Of a stretch of 64,000 nt of DNA, positions 54,603-64,000 are shown one piece after another. The notes under the pieces were generated by a model that saw only the letters and a list, made by a program, of their open reading frames with translations, searched no databases and was not told where the DNA came from. Position 1 is the stretch's first letter; every line of letters begins with the position of its first letter. The DNA comes from Gymnothorax reevesii (taxonomy: Eukaryota > Chordata > Actinopteri > Anguilliformes > Muraenidae). Made by a program: the position numbers and the translations under genes. Where the stretch lies: NCBI GenBank assembly GCA_029721435.1, contig CM056574.1, positions 1,313,001-1,377,000 of the forward strand. The letters run 5' to 3'.

Positions 54603-55860
54603 GAGTGTGATTGATTGTACATTACGGGGCGAGTTGTGGAACAATAGTGTGTGATTGATGGTACATTATGGGGTGAGTTGGTGGACAATAGAGTGTGATT
54701 GATGGTACATTACCGGGTGAGTTGTGGTACATCGTAGAGATTGATGGTACATTACGGGGTGAGTTGTGCTGCAATAGTGTGATTGATGGTACATTACGGG
54801 GTGAATTGTGGTAAATTAGTGTGATTGATGGTCATTATGGGGTGAGTTGTACATGAGTGTGATTGATGGTCATTATGGGGTGAGTTGTGGTACTTGAGCG
54901 TGATTGATGGTACATTACGGGGTCAGTAGTGATACATTAGAGTGCGATTGATGGTACATTACGGGGTGAGTTGTTGTACATGAGTGCGATTGATGGGTAC
55001 ATTACGTGGTCAGTTGTGATACATTAGATTGCAATTGATGGTACATTACGAGGTGAGTTTTGGTAAATTTGTGTGATTAATGGTACATTACAGGGTGAGT
55101 TTTGGTATATGAGTGTGATTGATGGTACATTACGGGGCGAGTTGTGGTAAATTAGTGTGATTAATGGTACATTACGGGGTGAGTTGTGGTAAATTAGTGT
55201 GAGTGATGGTACATTACGGGGTGAGTTGTGGTACATGAGTGTGATTGATGGTACATTACAGGGTGAGGTGTGGTAAATTAGTGTGATTGATGGTACATTA
55301 TAGGGTGAGTTGTAGTAAATTAGTGTGAGTGATGGTCATTACAGGGCGAGTTGTGGTAAATTAGTGTGATTGATGGTCATTACGGGCATGAGTTGTGGTA
55401 AATTAGTGTGATTGATGGTCATTACGGGCATGAGTTGTGGTAAATTAGTGTGATTGATGGTACATTACAGGGTGAGTTGTGGTAAATTAGTGTGAGTGAT
55501 GGTCATTACAGGGCGAGTTGTGGTAAATTAGTGTGATTGATGGTCATTACGGGCATGAGTTGTGGTAAATTAGTGTGATTAATGGTTCATTACGGGGTGA
55601 GTTTTGGTATATGAGTGTGATTGATGGTACATTACCGGGCGAGTTGTGGTAAATTAGTGTGATTAATGGTCCATTACGGGGTGAGTTTGTGGTATGTGAG
55701 TGTGATTGATGGTACATTATGGGGTGTGTTGTGGTACGTGAGTGTGATTGATGGTACATTACAGGGTGAGTTGTGGTAAATTAGTGTGATTGATGGTCAT
55801 TACAGGGCGAGTTGTGGTAAATCAGTGTGATTGATGGTCATTGCGGGGTGAGTTGTCTCA
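54603..55860. repeat. About 42-bp minisatellite, right part (about 30 units)
   Basis: Units of TTGATGGTACATTACGGGG, TGAGTTGTGGTAAATTAG, TGTGA with frequent length variants (37-42 bp; TGGTCATTACGGGCATGAG forms). It stops about 38 bp before the exon 6 acceptor of plk4. Minus-strand ORFs with repeated Y-H-N-S-P-R-N are artefacts of the unit. Confidence 0.92.
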
Positions 55861-55897
55861 TTTGTGTAAAATTTGGCATTTTCTTTCTCTCCTTCAG

Positions 55898-55974
55898 TCT
55901 CTTTCACCCCTCCCTGCCCGTCAGGACACACACCCTGGAGCCAGAGACTGTCCCTCGCTGGTTTAGTAATGAAG
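55898..55974 (+). CDS. plk4: plk4 coding exon 6
   Basis: CTCCTTCAG acceptor preceded by a good polypyrimidine tract; 77 bp; G|GTACC donor one base into a codon. The first base completes the split codon from exon 5 (CA+T, His), then L-F-H-P-S-L-P, and T-L-E-P-E-T-V-P-R-W-F-S-N-E matches the human PLK4 linker motif T-P-Q-T-E-T-V-Q-Q-W-F. Only this frame gives the motif, which confirms the exon 5 donor phase. Residues 429-454. Confidence 0.88.
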
Positions 55975-56063
55975 GTACCAGCACAGTGGTAAAGCTGACC
56001 CACACTGTCTGTGATAAACCTGACCAACGCAGTTCTGACTGTAACAGGACTCTCCTCTTTCAG

Positions 56064-56410
56064 AGCCAACGAGAGGATCCTCGGACAGGAGTGGCCATAG
56101 CAACAGTGGCAGTTTCCACTGCAGTCGAGAGCCTCTGGTAATGCATAACTCTTGGGATGACCGGCAAATTAATCGGGGTGTGGACCCTATCTATGACCCC
56201 ATCCACCGCCTCCCCCAGACCGTGTCACAAGCCTATAAAGAAAATGCAGGTGGAGCCATCGATAGCCACATCCCTTTCGCTGAACACAGTTTTCCAGTTT
56301 CAAAAGAGCAGCTGCCGGATGGACCAGAGTCACGGCCCCAAAAGAACACCCTTCCCGCCCTGTGTACCGCACGCCTCAAACCCATCCGACAGAAGACCAA
56401 AAACGCTGTG
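56064..56410 (+). CDS. plk4: plk4 coding exon 7 (linker to cryptic polo box)
   Basis: CTCTTTCAG acceptor; 347 bp; GTGAGA donor in phase 0. The first two bases complete Glu. The linker is poorly conserved (H-S-N-S-G-S-F-H near the start) and ends R-L-K-P-I-R-Q-K-T-K-N-A-V, which matches human R-L-K-P-I-R-Q-K-T-K-K-A-V and leads into the cryptic polo box. Residues 455-570. Intron 6 is only 89 bp. A (GT)20 tract starts about 40 bp after the donor. Confidence 0.92.
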
Positions 56411-56450
56411 GTGAGAACATGTGAAACCATCATACTGTACTGCAGGGTGT

Positions 56451-56452
<2 letters not shown>

Positions 56453-56493
<41 letters not shown>
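56453..56493 (+). repeat. (GT)20 microsatellite in plk4 intron 7
   Basis: 41 bp of pure GT on the plk4 sense strand, 42 bp downstream of the exon 7 donor. It would be a (UG)20 tract in the pre-mRNA. Confidence 0.95.
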
Positions 56494-56494
<1 letters not shown>

Positions 56495-56772
56495 TTTGAT
56501 GCTGTTGGTCTCAGAGAATTTGAGGACACTGTACGAATACTGCGCCAGCTGCAACTAAACAGGCCCTGCACTTTCCTGTACCGCAGATATACCATAGATG
56601 TAATTCACCATAGGTGTGAAAGCCATAATCACCGTAGATGTACAGTCCTGGATGGAGGATGGATCTTAACCACCAGATGCACCATAGACATCAAGCACCA
56701 TGAGGAGCATGTTATGCGCTTCATTGATAGAAATGTTTAATTTCGTTTTAAATCCCTGCTGTGTGTGTCCAG

Positions 56773-56877
56773 GTGAGCATTCTGGAGACGGGGGAGGTGT
56801 GTGTGGAGATGCTGAAAGGACACGGGTCTCAGGAGCGAGTGCGAGAGGTGCTACGCATCTCCAGCGACAGCTCCTCG
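56773..56877 (+). CDS. plk4: plk4 coding exon 8 (start of cryptic polo box)
   Basis: GTCCAG acceptor; 105 bp; CTCG|GTGAGC donor, phase 0. It encodes V-S-I-L-E-T-G-E-V-C-V-E-M-L, then E-V-L-R-I-S-S-D-S-S-S (residues 571-605), matching human V-S-I-L-D-S-E-E-V-C-V-E-L and V-L-Q-I-S-S-D. This is the first strand region of the cryptic polo box that binds centriolar receptors (CEP192/CEP152 in mammals). The remaining exons (rest of the cryptic polo box, polo box 3) are not in the window; intron 8 is at least 7.1 kb. Confidence 0.93.
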
Positions 56878-57035
56878 GTGAGCGCAGAAACAGGCTTTTA
56901 CTTACAATTCGGTCTTCTATTTTACTGACTATACTATACTGCGCTGTTTAACTTAATCTACTGTCTTGTTTTACTCACTATACTATACTGTCTTCTGTTT
57001 TACTTACTCTACTGTCTTCTATTTTACTCACTATA

Positions 57036-57480
57036 GCAGGGGTATTCAATTACAAATCAAAGAGGTCCAGATGGTAAAAATTTCAGCATGTAAAGGTCCG
57101 CAGCATCATCATGTCTATTACCTAAGTTGCATCATAATACAGTAACATATAATCACACAGGCTACATACAATTATAAATAATAATAAAAGTAAAAGGAAT
57201 GTAAATGTACTCCAAGTCAAATAAGATCTCCATTTCAGTGCTTACATTTTAGAAAAAAAAAAAAAAGTGTAGCTTGAGTTTCCTTTCTTCCCTCCACAGT
57301 CTCGTGAACTGTATAGTTTTAATTTTTTTCACATTGAACTGGGGATTATAATATTAAGGACTTTAATAATAAAAATTAATTTCTTTCCCTCCCACTGCCT
57401 ACTTTCTCCTGTTTAGTGAGAGAAGTGAGCTGTGGTTTTGTCTGCCAGGATTTTAAATCTTCTGAAATGCAGTATTGCGT
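57036..57480. mobile_element. hAT-type element fragment
   Basis: A block beginning CAGGGGTATTCAATTACAAA resembles the 5' terminus of hAT elements that read CAGGGGT(A/G)TTCAA. The interior is AT-rich without an ORF, and no matching right end is found before 57480. The left neighbour (56890-57035) has a short tandem of TCTTCTATTTTACTCACTAT-type units. Low-confidence family call. Confidence 0.4.
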
Positions 57481-57658
57481 TCAGTGGCAGCTGGTGAACT
57501 GGCGATAAGGGAGGATAAAATCATCCCTTAAAAATAATGATTGGTAACGTGACCTGCAGATGGCGACGCAAGGCTAAAACCTGAGCTCCGCTTGCACTCC
57601 GCCTAATTTCATATTTTTATGATGGCAAACAATAGTTAATGGTACCAAATCGTCCGAA

Positions 57659-58663
57659 ATGTCGAAGCAAATGAAATTATTTCACTCGAGGGAGGAAGAG
57701 CGCTCACCAACTAAAAAGAAGTTCAAAGAAACCCCGGGGATGTCGAAGGCAGAACTCGACCAGGCCGTGTTGGCTGCTGCTAAGCTAGCCCTTCAGGAGC
57801 AAAGGCTAGAATTGCAGGAGCTAGTCAAGACTTCTGTTGGAGAAGCTACAGAAAGCATTTTAAAGCCGCAAATAACTGAGCTGCAAATTCAACTCCAGAC
57901 GACCAGTGACAAAATATCATCCATTGGCCGTCAGACCGATCAGCAAGAACAGTCCATAAAACGACTGGAGTCTAGATGTGACAACATTCACGCCTCGGCT
58001 CGCTCTGACAAAGCGACTGTGCGGGCTCTACAAGCTACCGTAGCCGAACTTACCTCTAAGCTTGCTGACATGGAAGACCGAAGTCGCCGATCCAATCTTC
58101 GTCTCGTTGGACTGGCCGAGGGCGCAGAAGGAGGAGATGCCATCGCCTTTCTAGAGACTAACATTCCGAAATGGCTCCCATCACTGGGTCAGTCGTCAAT
58201 TCAGATAGAGAGGGCACATCGGGTGTACTCCCGTAACGGCAAACGTGATAAACCCCGCACTCTGCTCTTCAAACTCCTGGACTACCGGGACAGGCAGCTA
58301 ATCCTACAAGGTGCGCGAGAGGCTGTATCCATCAAACACGGCGGAAGCAAAATCAGCTTTTACCCCGACCACAGTCAGGAAACATCAACTAAAAGAAAGG
58401 CTTTCTCTGACGTTAAGAAGAAACTAACCTCCAGGGGCATACAGTGTTTCCTGCGCTTCCCAGCCATACTCAAAGTTACCCACCGACGCCGAGAGCTGGA
58501 GTTCCGCTCCCCGGAGGAGGCTGAACAGTTCCTTCAGTCGCTTGGATCATCGGACGCCACCGACGCCTTGTGTGGCCTGCCCGACCGGGATGGCGGCTCT
58601 GCACCGGTGGATGCTATGGATCTCGCATCTCCGGGACCAACCTCACAAGATCTTTCCTCTTAA
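57659..58663 (+). CDS. LINE ORF1 protein (coiled coil + RRM + C-terminal domain)
   Basis: 334 residues from the ATG at 57659. The N-terminus is basic (R-S-P-T-K-K-K-F). A long coiled coil with heptads covers about residues 35-160 (repeated L-x-x-L-x-x-x and A-T-V-A-E-L-T-S-K-L). D-R-S-R-R-S-N-L-R-L-V-G-L-A-E-G follows at about 165, the L1 ORF1p RRM entry motif (R-R-x-N-L-R-I-x-G-L-x-E), and then the C-terminal domain (I-E-R-A-H-R-V, K-P-R-T-L-L-F-K-L and I-S-F-Y-P-D). ORF1p of this type is a trimeric RNA chaperone that packages the LINE RNA. No CCHC knuckle is seen. Confidence 0.88.
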   Translation: MSKQMKLFHSREEERSPTKKKFKETPGMSKAELDQAVLAAAKLALQEQRLELQELVKTSVGEATESILKPQITELQIQLQTTSDKISSIGRQTDQQEQSIKRLESRCDNIHASARSDKATVRALQATVAELTSKLADMEDRSRRSNLRLVGLAEGAEGGDAIAFLETNIPKWLPSLGQSSIQIERAHRVYSRNGKRDKPRTLLFKLLDYRDRQLILQGAREAVSIKHGGSKISFYPDHSQETSTKRKAFSDVKKKLTSRGIQCFLRFPAILKVTHRRRELEFRSPEEAEQFLQSLGSSDATDALCGLPDRDGGSAPVDAMDLASPGPTSQDLSS

Positions 58664-59204
58664 GCGAACTCTTTCACATTTGCCTTGACGTAAATGGACA
58701 TTCAGGTATGCCAAACCACAGCTATGCTTATTAAACGGACATTCAGGTATGCCGGGCCGCGGCTGTGCTTGTTGGCGCCGACGAAGTTTTGGAGGGTTGA
58801 ACAACAATAATTGGTTGTATACTTAATTCGTTAACATTTTGAGTTATGGACTTTTGGTCCACCAGTTCTCATTTTGGGCAATCGCTCTGTTTTGACGCAT
58901 TTGCCATTTGTTGTCTTGAGGGCGAGGCACAGGTGGTCAGCGCATCGCTATATGAGAGTCACGTCTCTTTGTATTCCCCACTACCAAACCAAAGGGAACC
59001 GTCTTCCCTTGCGGTTTTTTCACTTTATGTATATAGTTTCTTTGTTGGTTGTATTTTTATGTTCTATGGCAGATCGCATGTATTGTTTTTTTAGTTGTGT
59101 GTGCAGGACATCATGGGCTGTTAAATCACCCTGGGTTTTTCTGGCATGGAAGTACCTAGTTACGTGGCATTGCATAATCCGATATTTTGTCATTTATTTT
59201 CGCT

Positions 59205-62200
59205 ATGGTTGATCTGAAAGTGTTTAGTTGGAACGTGCGTGGCTTAAATAGCCCCATTAAACGAGCGCGGTGCCTTCAGTTCATGCGCCACAATAACGTC
59301 GATGTTGCTCTAATTCAAGAATCTCATTTAAAACAAGAGGATATCCATCGCTTTCAGAATAGGCGTTTTAAAATAATAGCATTTTCCTGCGCAAATAATA
59401 AATCCAAGGGCGTTGTAATATTGGTTAAAAGGTCTGCCCAGCTAACAGTACTTTTTACTGTGAAGGACACAAGTGGCCGCTTTGCTTATGCTATCGTCAA
59501 TGTCAATAGCAAGAAAATTCTTCTAGCATCAATTTACTCCCCAAATGACTTTGATGCTGACTTCCTCAATGGTATATCAAACACGCTGCTCTCTTTTGTT
59601 GATTGTAGTTTGTTTATAGGGGGGGATTTTAATGCTACGGTTAACCCCTTACTGGATAGGTCACCGGCTTCGAATTGCTTCCCTCCCTCCACTGTCGCCC
59701 TTAATCGATTTATCACAGAGTTGAATTTGATGGATGTCTGGCGAATTAACAACACTAACACCAAAGCTTATAGTTTCTATTCGGCTCGCCATAAGTTACT
59801 GTCTCGAATTGATTACATATTAGTTAGCTCTTGTTTGTTTGATCAGATAGGTGAGGCGGATATCTTACCAAGATTAATATCTGATCACTCCCCACTCCAA
59901 TGTCATATCAAGCCACCATCGTCACCTCCCAAATTCCGCCGCTGGCGTTTTAATGACTCCTTATTATTCAATAGTGAATTTATTGAGAACCTTCAAACAC
60001 AACTACAAGAATTTGTCAGTTTAAATCAGACCGAGTGCTGCAATCCACAAGTACTGTGGGAAACCACAAAATGTTTCCTAAGAGGTTTTTGCATTGCATT
60101 TTCTTCTAGATTAAAATCACAAAGTGTTAAAAAGATGACACAATTGGAATCCAAAATTAAAACACTAGAAAAACAGCAAGCTGAATCCCTTAGTGAGAAT
60201 GCAGATATGTCTCTGTCTGCTTTACGTGGTGAATATAATAGACATTCCTTATCCAAAGCATCTTTTATTGTACACAGGACCAGACAAAAATACTATTATC
60301 AGGGGGACAGGCCCAGCCACTTACTTGCATTGAGACTAAAAGAAAACGAATCTAAATCTTGTATTGATATAATCCGAACAGCTGATGGCAATGTAACTAC
60401 AGATCCCATAGCCATCAACAATACATTTAAGTCTTTTTACGCCAAGCTATACTCATCAGAGTCTACACTAGACAAACGGTTGTGCAAGACTTTTCTGAAT
60501 AATCTTCATCTACCTACACTAAATGACTCAGATAGAGCATGTTTAGACAAATCAATCACAATACATGAGTTGCATGAAGCAGCAAGATTACTTCGGAGGG
60601 GGAAGTCACCAGGCATGGATGGCATTCCACCTGAGCTGTATCTAGCTGTCTGGGATATTGTTGGCCCTTTATTACTCGATTCTATTAATTTTGCTATTGA
60701 AACAGGATCTTCTCACAGGGACCAGAAATTAGCTATTATCACACTACTATTAAAAAACAACAAAGATCCCCTGGACTGCTCCAGCTTCAGGCCTATTTCA
60801 TTAACCTGCGCTGATGTAAAAATTTTTGCAAAGGTACTGGTCACGAGAATCGAACCCCTAATAAACAAACTTGTCCATCACGACCAAACTGGCTTTATTA
60901 AAGGGAGGATGGCTTCAGATAACTTAAGAAGGTTACTTCATGTAATTGATCATGCGGATTCCTCCCAGGAGCCCACTGCAGTGTTTTCACTAGATGCATT
61001 CAAAGCTTTTGATCGGCTTCGCTGGGACTACTTATGGATACTTTTGGAGCACTTTGGCTTTGGAGCAACATTCATTGGGATGGTTAAAACTCTCTACTGC
61101 TCTCCGACTGCCTCTGTGTTGACAGGTTGTTGCATATCCCAGCCGATTGAGCTTCAGCGAGGTTCCAAGCAGGGTTGCCCGCTTTCTCCTTTACTGTTTG
61201 CGCTTTCTCTAGAACCCCTTGCACAGGCTGTCAGACAAAGCCAGTCCATCTCCCCAATCTCATTGCTTGGTACCTCTCACCACATCTCACTATTTGCTGA
61301 TGACATCCTTCTTTATCTCTCAGATGTAAACAAAACAATCCCTCATGTATTACAATTATTTGATAAATTTCATGATTTGTCTGGCTATAAGATAAACTGG
61401 GCAAAATCTGCATTAATGCCAATTGGTCCTTTAAAAAACAAACTCTCTTTACCCTCATTTATTCCAATTGTGACTTCCTTTGTGTACCTAGGAGTTAAAA
61501 TAAGCGATTCCTTGTCAACCATCCTGCGAGAGAACTACTCTGAACTCACACAAAAAATAACTGCAGATCTTCAAAGATGGAGCTCTCTAAAAATCTCAAT
61601 GCAAGCAAGAGTCACTATTCTCAAAATGAACATTCTACCACGTTTTAATTTCCTATTTTTTATGTTGCCTATGCAACCACATAAAACTTTTTTAAAAAAT
61701 ACTCACTCACAATTTTCTAAGTTTATTTGGGCGGGAAAACGGGCCAGGATTCGTCTATCAACACTACAACGGCCAAAAAAAGAGGGTGGACTAGCTGTCC
61801 CAGATTTAAAACTTTACTTCCTCGCCTTTCAGATCCGATCTTTACATGTTTGGATGGATCCAGAATCCCAGATTCCATGGCGACCAATAGAAGCTAGGTT
61901 GATCTATCCCAACCAACTTACAGATATACTTTTCATGCAGACAGGAAAAAAAAGCACACTAAGATATGGTACTATTCTCTCCTCTACTCTGAAAGCTTGG
62001 CATAATGCTGAAAAGATGCTGGGTGGTCCATTTAAACTAACTCTGTCCTCTCCTCAATGGAGCAATCCTTGTTTAACATCAGGCAAGCAACCCTTTACAT
62101 CCCCTACATGGTCATCCAAAGGTATTTACTTAGTTAACGACATTTGCGATAACGGTACCCTGCGCACATTCCAAGACCTCCAACATCATTATGATCTCCC

Positions 62201-62963
62201 CGGATCATCCTATTTCCTTTATCTCCAACTTAGATCTGCGATGAAGGTGTATGGAGTGCCCTGGCACCCAGTACGATCACATCCACTGTCTATTCATATT
62301 GGTCTCAATAGCCACTCACGAGGCCTGGTAACAAAACTGTATAACCTTTTGTTAAGAAACTCAATGAAACCTCTTCCTGTTATGTCAATATGGGATAGGG
62401 AGCTTAAGGCAGTGGGTCTTGAACCGGACTGGGAGGAGATATGGGACAATCTACCACTCACGTCCAAATGCTTGGCGCACCAATTAATTCATTATAAGCT
62501 GATCCACAAAGCATACACAACCCCATATACACGTTTCAAGATGAATATCTCTCAAAGTCCACAATGCATGCTCTGCCAGAACGCCACAGGTACCTTTCTT
62601 CACATGTTCTGGGAATGTCCCACTATCAGTATATTTTGGAATTATGTTATTGAAACGTTATCCAAATTACTTGATATTTCTCTTGTGTTAGATCCCTGCT
62701 TTTGTTTACTGAATGATGTTTCCTCACTTAAGATTTCTCTACATGAAAAACGTCTGGTGTTTGCTGGATTCACAGCTGCAAAAAAGACAATCCTCCAGCT
62801 GTGGTTCAAGCCAGATATCAGTGCAAAATGCTACTGGATCAGATCCTTACTGGACATTGCTTCATTAGAGGAGACCACAGCTCAGCTGAACAATGCCAGT
62901 TTATCTACAGTGAATGCATGGAAAGGACTTTGCTCAAATATTAAGAATATTCTAACCAGTTGA
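59205..62963 (+). CDS. LINE ORF2 protein (endonuclease + reverse transcriptase)
   Basis: 1,252 residues from the ATG at 59205 (M-V-D-L-K-V-F-S-W-N-V-R-G-L); the frame is open 6 codons further up, but family members start at the endonuclease. AP-type endonuclease: W-N-V-R-G-L-N, Q-E-S-H, G-G-D-F-N-A, S-R-I-D-Y and S-D-H-S-P-L. RT: G-K-S-P-G-M-D-G, F-R-P-I-S-L, motif A V-F-S-L-D-A-F-K-A-F-D, Q-G-C-P-L-S-P-L-L-F, and F-A-D-D with the catalytic pair. Near the C-terminus is C-M-L-C...H-M-F-W-E-C-P, the L1/Tx1 CCHC-like motif. Motif A has Phe (D-A-F-K-A-F-D) where Glu is usual (D-A-E-K-A-F-D). No stop or frameshift seen. Confidence 0.92.
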   Translation: MVDLKVFSWNVRGLNSPIKRARCLQFMRHNNVDVALIQESHLKQEDIHRFQNRRFKIIAFSCANNKSKGVVILVKRSAQLTVLFTVKDTSGRFAYAIVNVNSKKILLASIYSPNDFDADFLNGISNTLLSFVDCSLFIGGDFNATVNPLLDRSPASNCFPPSTVALNRFITELNLMDVWRINNTNTKAYSFYSARHKLLSRIDYILVSSCLFDQIGEADILPRLISDHSPLQCHIKPPSSPPKFRRWRFNDSLLFNSEFIENLQTQLQEFVSLNQTECCNPQVLWETTKCFLRGFCIAFSSRLKSQSVKKMTQLESKIKTLEKQQAESLSENADMSLSALRGEYNRHSLSKASFIVHRTRQKYYYQGDRPSHLLALRLKENESKSCIDIIRTADGNVTTDPIAINNTFKSFYAKLYSSESTLDKRLCKTFLNNLHLPTLNDSDRACLDKSITIHELHEAARLLRRGKSPGMDGIPPELYLAVWDIVGPLLLDSINFAIETGSSHRDQKLAIITLLLKNNKDPLDCSSFRPISLTCADVKIFAKVLVTRIEPLINKLVHHDQTGFIKGRMASDNLRRLLHVIDHADSSQEPTAVFSLDAFKAFDRLRWDYLWILLEHFGFGATFIGMVKTLYCSPTASVLTGCCISQPIELQRGSKQGCPLSPLLFALSLEPLAQAVRQSQSISPISLLGTSHHISLFADDILLYLSDVNKTIPHVLQLFDKFHDLSGYKINWAKSALMPIGPLKNKLSLPSFIPIVTSFVYLGVKISDSLSTILRENYSELTQKITADLQRWSSLKISMQARVTILKMNILPRFNFLFFMLPMQPHKTFLKNTHSQFSKFIWAGKRARIRLSTLQRPKKEGGLAVPDLKLYFLAFQIRSLHVWMDPESQIPWRPIEARLIYPNQLTDILFMQTGKKSTLRYGTILSSTLKAWHNAEKMLGGPFKLTLSSPQWSNPCLTSGKQPFTSPTWSSKGIYLVNDICDNGTLRTFQDLQHHYDLPGSSYFLYLQLRSAMKVYGVPWHPVRSHPLSIHIGLNSHSRGLVTKLYNLLLRNSMKPLPVMSIWDRELKAVGLEPDWEEIWDNLPLTSKCLAHQLIHYKLIHKAYTTPYTRFKMNISQSPQCMLCQNATGTFLHMFWECPTISIFWNYVIETLSKLLDISLVLDPCFCLLNDVSSLKISLHEKRLVFAGFTAAKKTILQLWFKPDISAKCYWIRSLLDIASLEETTAQLNNASLSTVNAWKGLCSNIKNILTS

Positions 62964-63612
62964 AGTCTATTGATATGATGTCCCTGCTATGTTTGTTTAA
63001 TTTATCTGATCTGCCCCCCCCCCCCCTTTTTTTTTTTTTTTTTTTGTTTTTTGTTTTTGTTTTGTTTTGTCTATACTGGTGTGCACTATTAAGCCATATC
63101 TTGCTTGTACATATTCTTCTGAAAGTGCAAATAAAAAGTATAATCACAAAAAAAAATAATGATTGGTCATGACGTTTTCAATCATTTAAATTACGATTCG
63201 GGAAACTCTGAAAACTATCAACATTATCAGGTGTGGTCAGTTTTCATTAATAACGCATATCTGCCAGCTATTGCATTTCATGCATTTGCTGTGAATTAAG
63301 TGGCATATTTACGTTCCTCTGCTGTTGTCAATAACTATTCAATCAACGCGTATGTAAGAGATTCTCGCGCAGAAGTGAAGTCCTTGTGCATGGAGGCTGA
63401 TCAGTTTCACATGCGTTACGGTGATGATGACTTCTTTACTCGGGGGTTGGAAGCAATGGAATTGCATAAAGACGTTTCAAATGATCCTGTTGCATTTAAA
63501 CAATCATGAAACACATGCACTGCTTCCAATTTGATTTAAAACAGGTCATGACTAATCGTTATTTTTAGGGGACGGGTTTCAGCCGACCCGCCTCCCATCG
63601 CCAGCTCACCAT

Positions 63613-64000
63613 CTCTTTAATTTCACAGTCGCGTTTTACGTTTGCACTTTTCACTAGCGCCATCGTCTCGGAGGATATGACACAGCGGCTTTGAGCTTCC
63701 AGCGGAGGAGGATAAACATAAGATTCTGTCCATTCCGCTTTAAAAGCTGTTTTCATGGTCCACTTTGCGCCGTTTAGAACAAGCCATGTCACGTTCCTTC
63801 ACCATTACACAGTCAGTCTTTCTCCCCCCGCTGTTCTCTCTTTCGCCTCGTGTCTCTCCAGTGTATTTCTTTCTCATAACTTTCTGACACGGCCGCTGGT
63901 ACACTGCAGGAGCATGAGGGCATACACCGCCCACACAAATGCGCGGTTACGTATTACCGTAAAGTCTGAAAAAGTGGCGGCTACTTAAATTAAATCTGCT
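63613..64000. other. plk4: plk4 intron 8, right edge
   Basis: Nothing firm. I searched for the next plk4 exon (the family continues with a Y-Y-P-N-G-G-type strand and a P-P-S-P-T motif) and found none. Several short frames on both strands are uninformative. Confidence 0.4.

Larger units (their letters stand above)
57546..63151 (+). mobile_element. Full-length L1/Tx1-type LINE (5.6 kb), apparently intact
   Basis: It has a short 5' UTR, ORF1 (57659-58663), a 541-bp spacer, ORF2 (59205-62963), a 3' UTR with a C11/T18-type run near 63015-63045 and an AATAAA at 63130-63135, and an A-rich tail. An exact 16-bp target duplication AAAAATAATGATTGGT occurs at 57530-57545 and 63152-63167. It is in the sense orientation of plk4 intron 8. 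Neither ORF has a premature stop. The spacer has a local duplication of GGACATTCAGGTATGCC (about 58697 and 58737). Confidence 0.9.
57489..63612. mobile_element. Small DNA element with inverted arms, split by the LINE
   Basis: The left arm (about 57489-57545, continuing at 63168) reads GGTGAACTGGCGATAAGGG...CTTAAAAATAATGATTGG. The right arm (about 63543-63612) read in reverse is GGTGAGCTGGCGATGGGAGG...CCTAAAAATAACGATTAG and continues TCATGAC in both. Once the LINE is removed this is an about 520-bp inverted-arm element. A 39-codon open stretch inside (63391-63507) is not recognised. Family unknown. Confidence 0.6.

Noticed and set aside
63300..63509. 69-codon frame after the LINE as the next plk4 exon
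   Set aside because: No match to the cryptic polo box continuation, no acceptor in phase, and it lies within the inverted-arm element.

Overview
This is vertebrate, almost certainly teleost, genomic DNA. The evidence is split genes with GT-AG introns, long intronic minisatellites, and a fish-type repeat set: Tc1/mariner, hAT MITEs, a 5S-rRNA-derived SINE, an L1/Tx1-type LINE and Gmr1-type Ty3/gypsy elements. I cannot name the species. Two host genes are supported, both running off the window. tapt1 (transmembrane anterior posterior transformation 1) lies on the minus strand with coding exons 1-3 at 24318-24504, 17730-17860 and 11991-12109. plk4 (polo-like kinase 4, centriole duplication) lies on the plus strand with coding exons 1-8 between 43789 and 56877, giving 605 codons in one continuous phase. 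The genes are head to head, about 19.3 kb apart (ATG to ATG), and that gap is mostly transposons.

Region by region. 1-11990 is tapt1 intron 3. It holds three unrelated minisatellites (93-bp, 40-bp and 29-bp units); the 93-bp array is split by a 1.87-kb DNA transposon and the 29-bp array by a foldback hAT element. 12110-17729 (intron 2) has a CA-rich tract, a small inverted-repeat element and a second foldback hAT. 17861-24317 (intron 1) is dominated by about 104 copies of a CpG-rich 44-bp repeat ending some 370 bp from exon 1. 24505-43560 is intergenic. It contains a decayed Gmr1-like element (25715-34128) carrying a solo LTR and a THAP-domain fragment, then a young Gmr1-like element (34739-40770) inserted into a Tc1 copy. 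43560-64000 is the plk4 promoter and gene. Its introns carry a second, unrelated 44-bp array (intron 3), a Tc1-type element (intron 4), a 39-bp array that repeats the exon 5 splice donor together with a 5S-SINE, a CR1-like LINE remnant and a 42-bp array (intron 5), a (GT)20 tract (intron 7), and a full-length L1/Tx1-type LINE with both ORFs open (intron 8).

No new multi-gene system is present. The most unusual features are: minisatellites lying flush against exon boundaries in both genes, including tandem copies of a real 5' splice site; a transposon with nine copies of one GCGGACAGGAC-type motif in mirrored orientation; two foldback hAT copies with exact 8-bp target duplications; and two neighbouring Gmr1-type elements (integrase before reverse transcriptase) that share one in-frame TAA at the same integrase codon. 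All coordinates, exon joins and repeat counts come from reading the sequence by eye. Family names rest on recognised motifs, not database searches.
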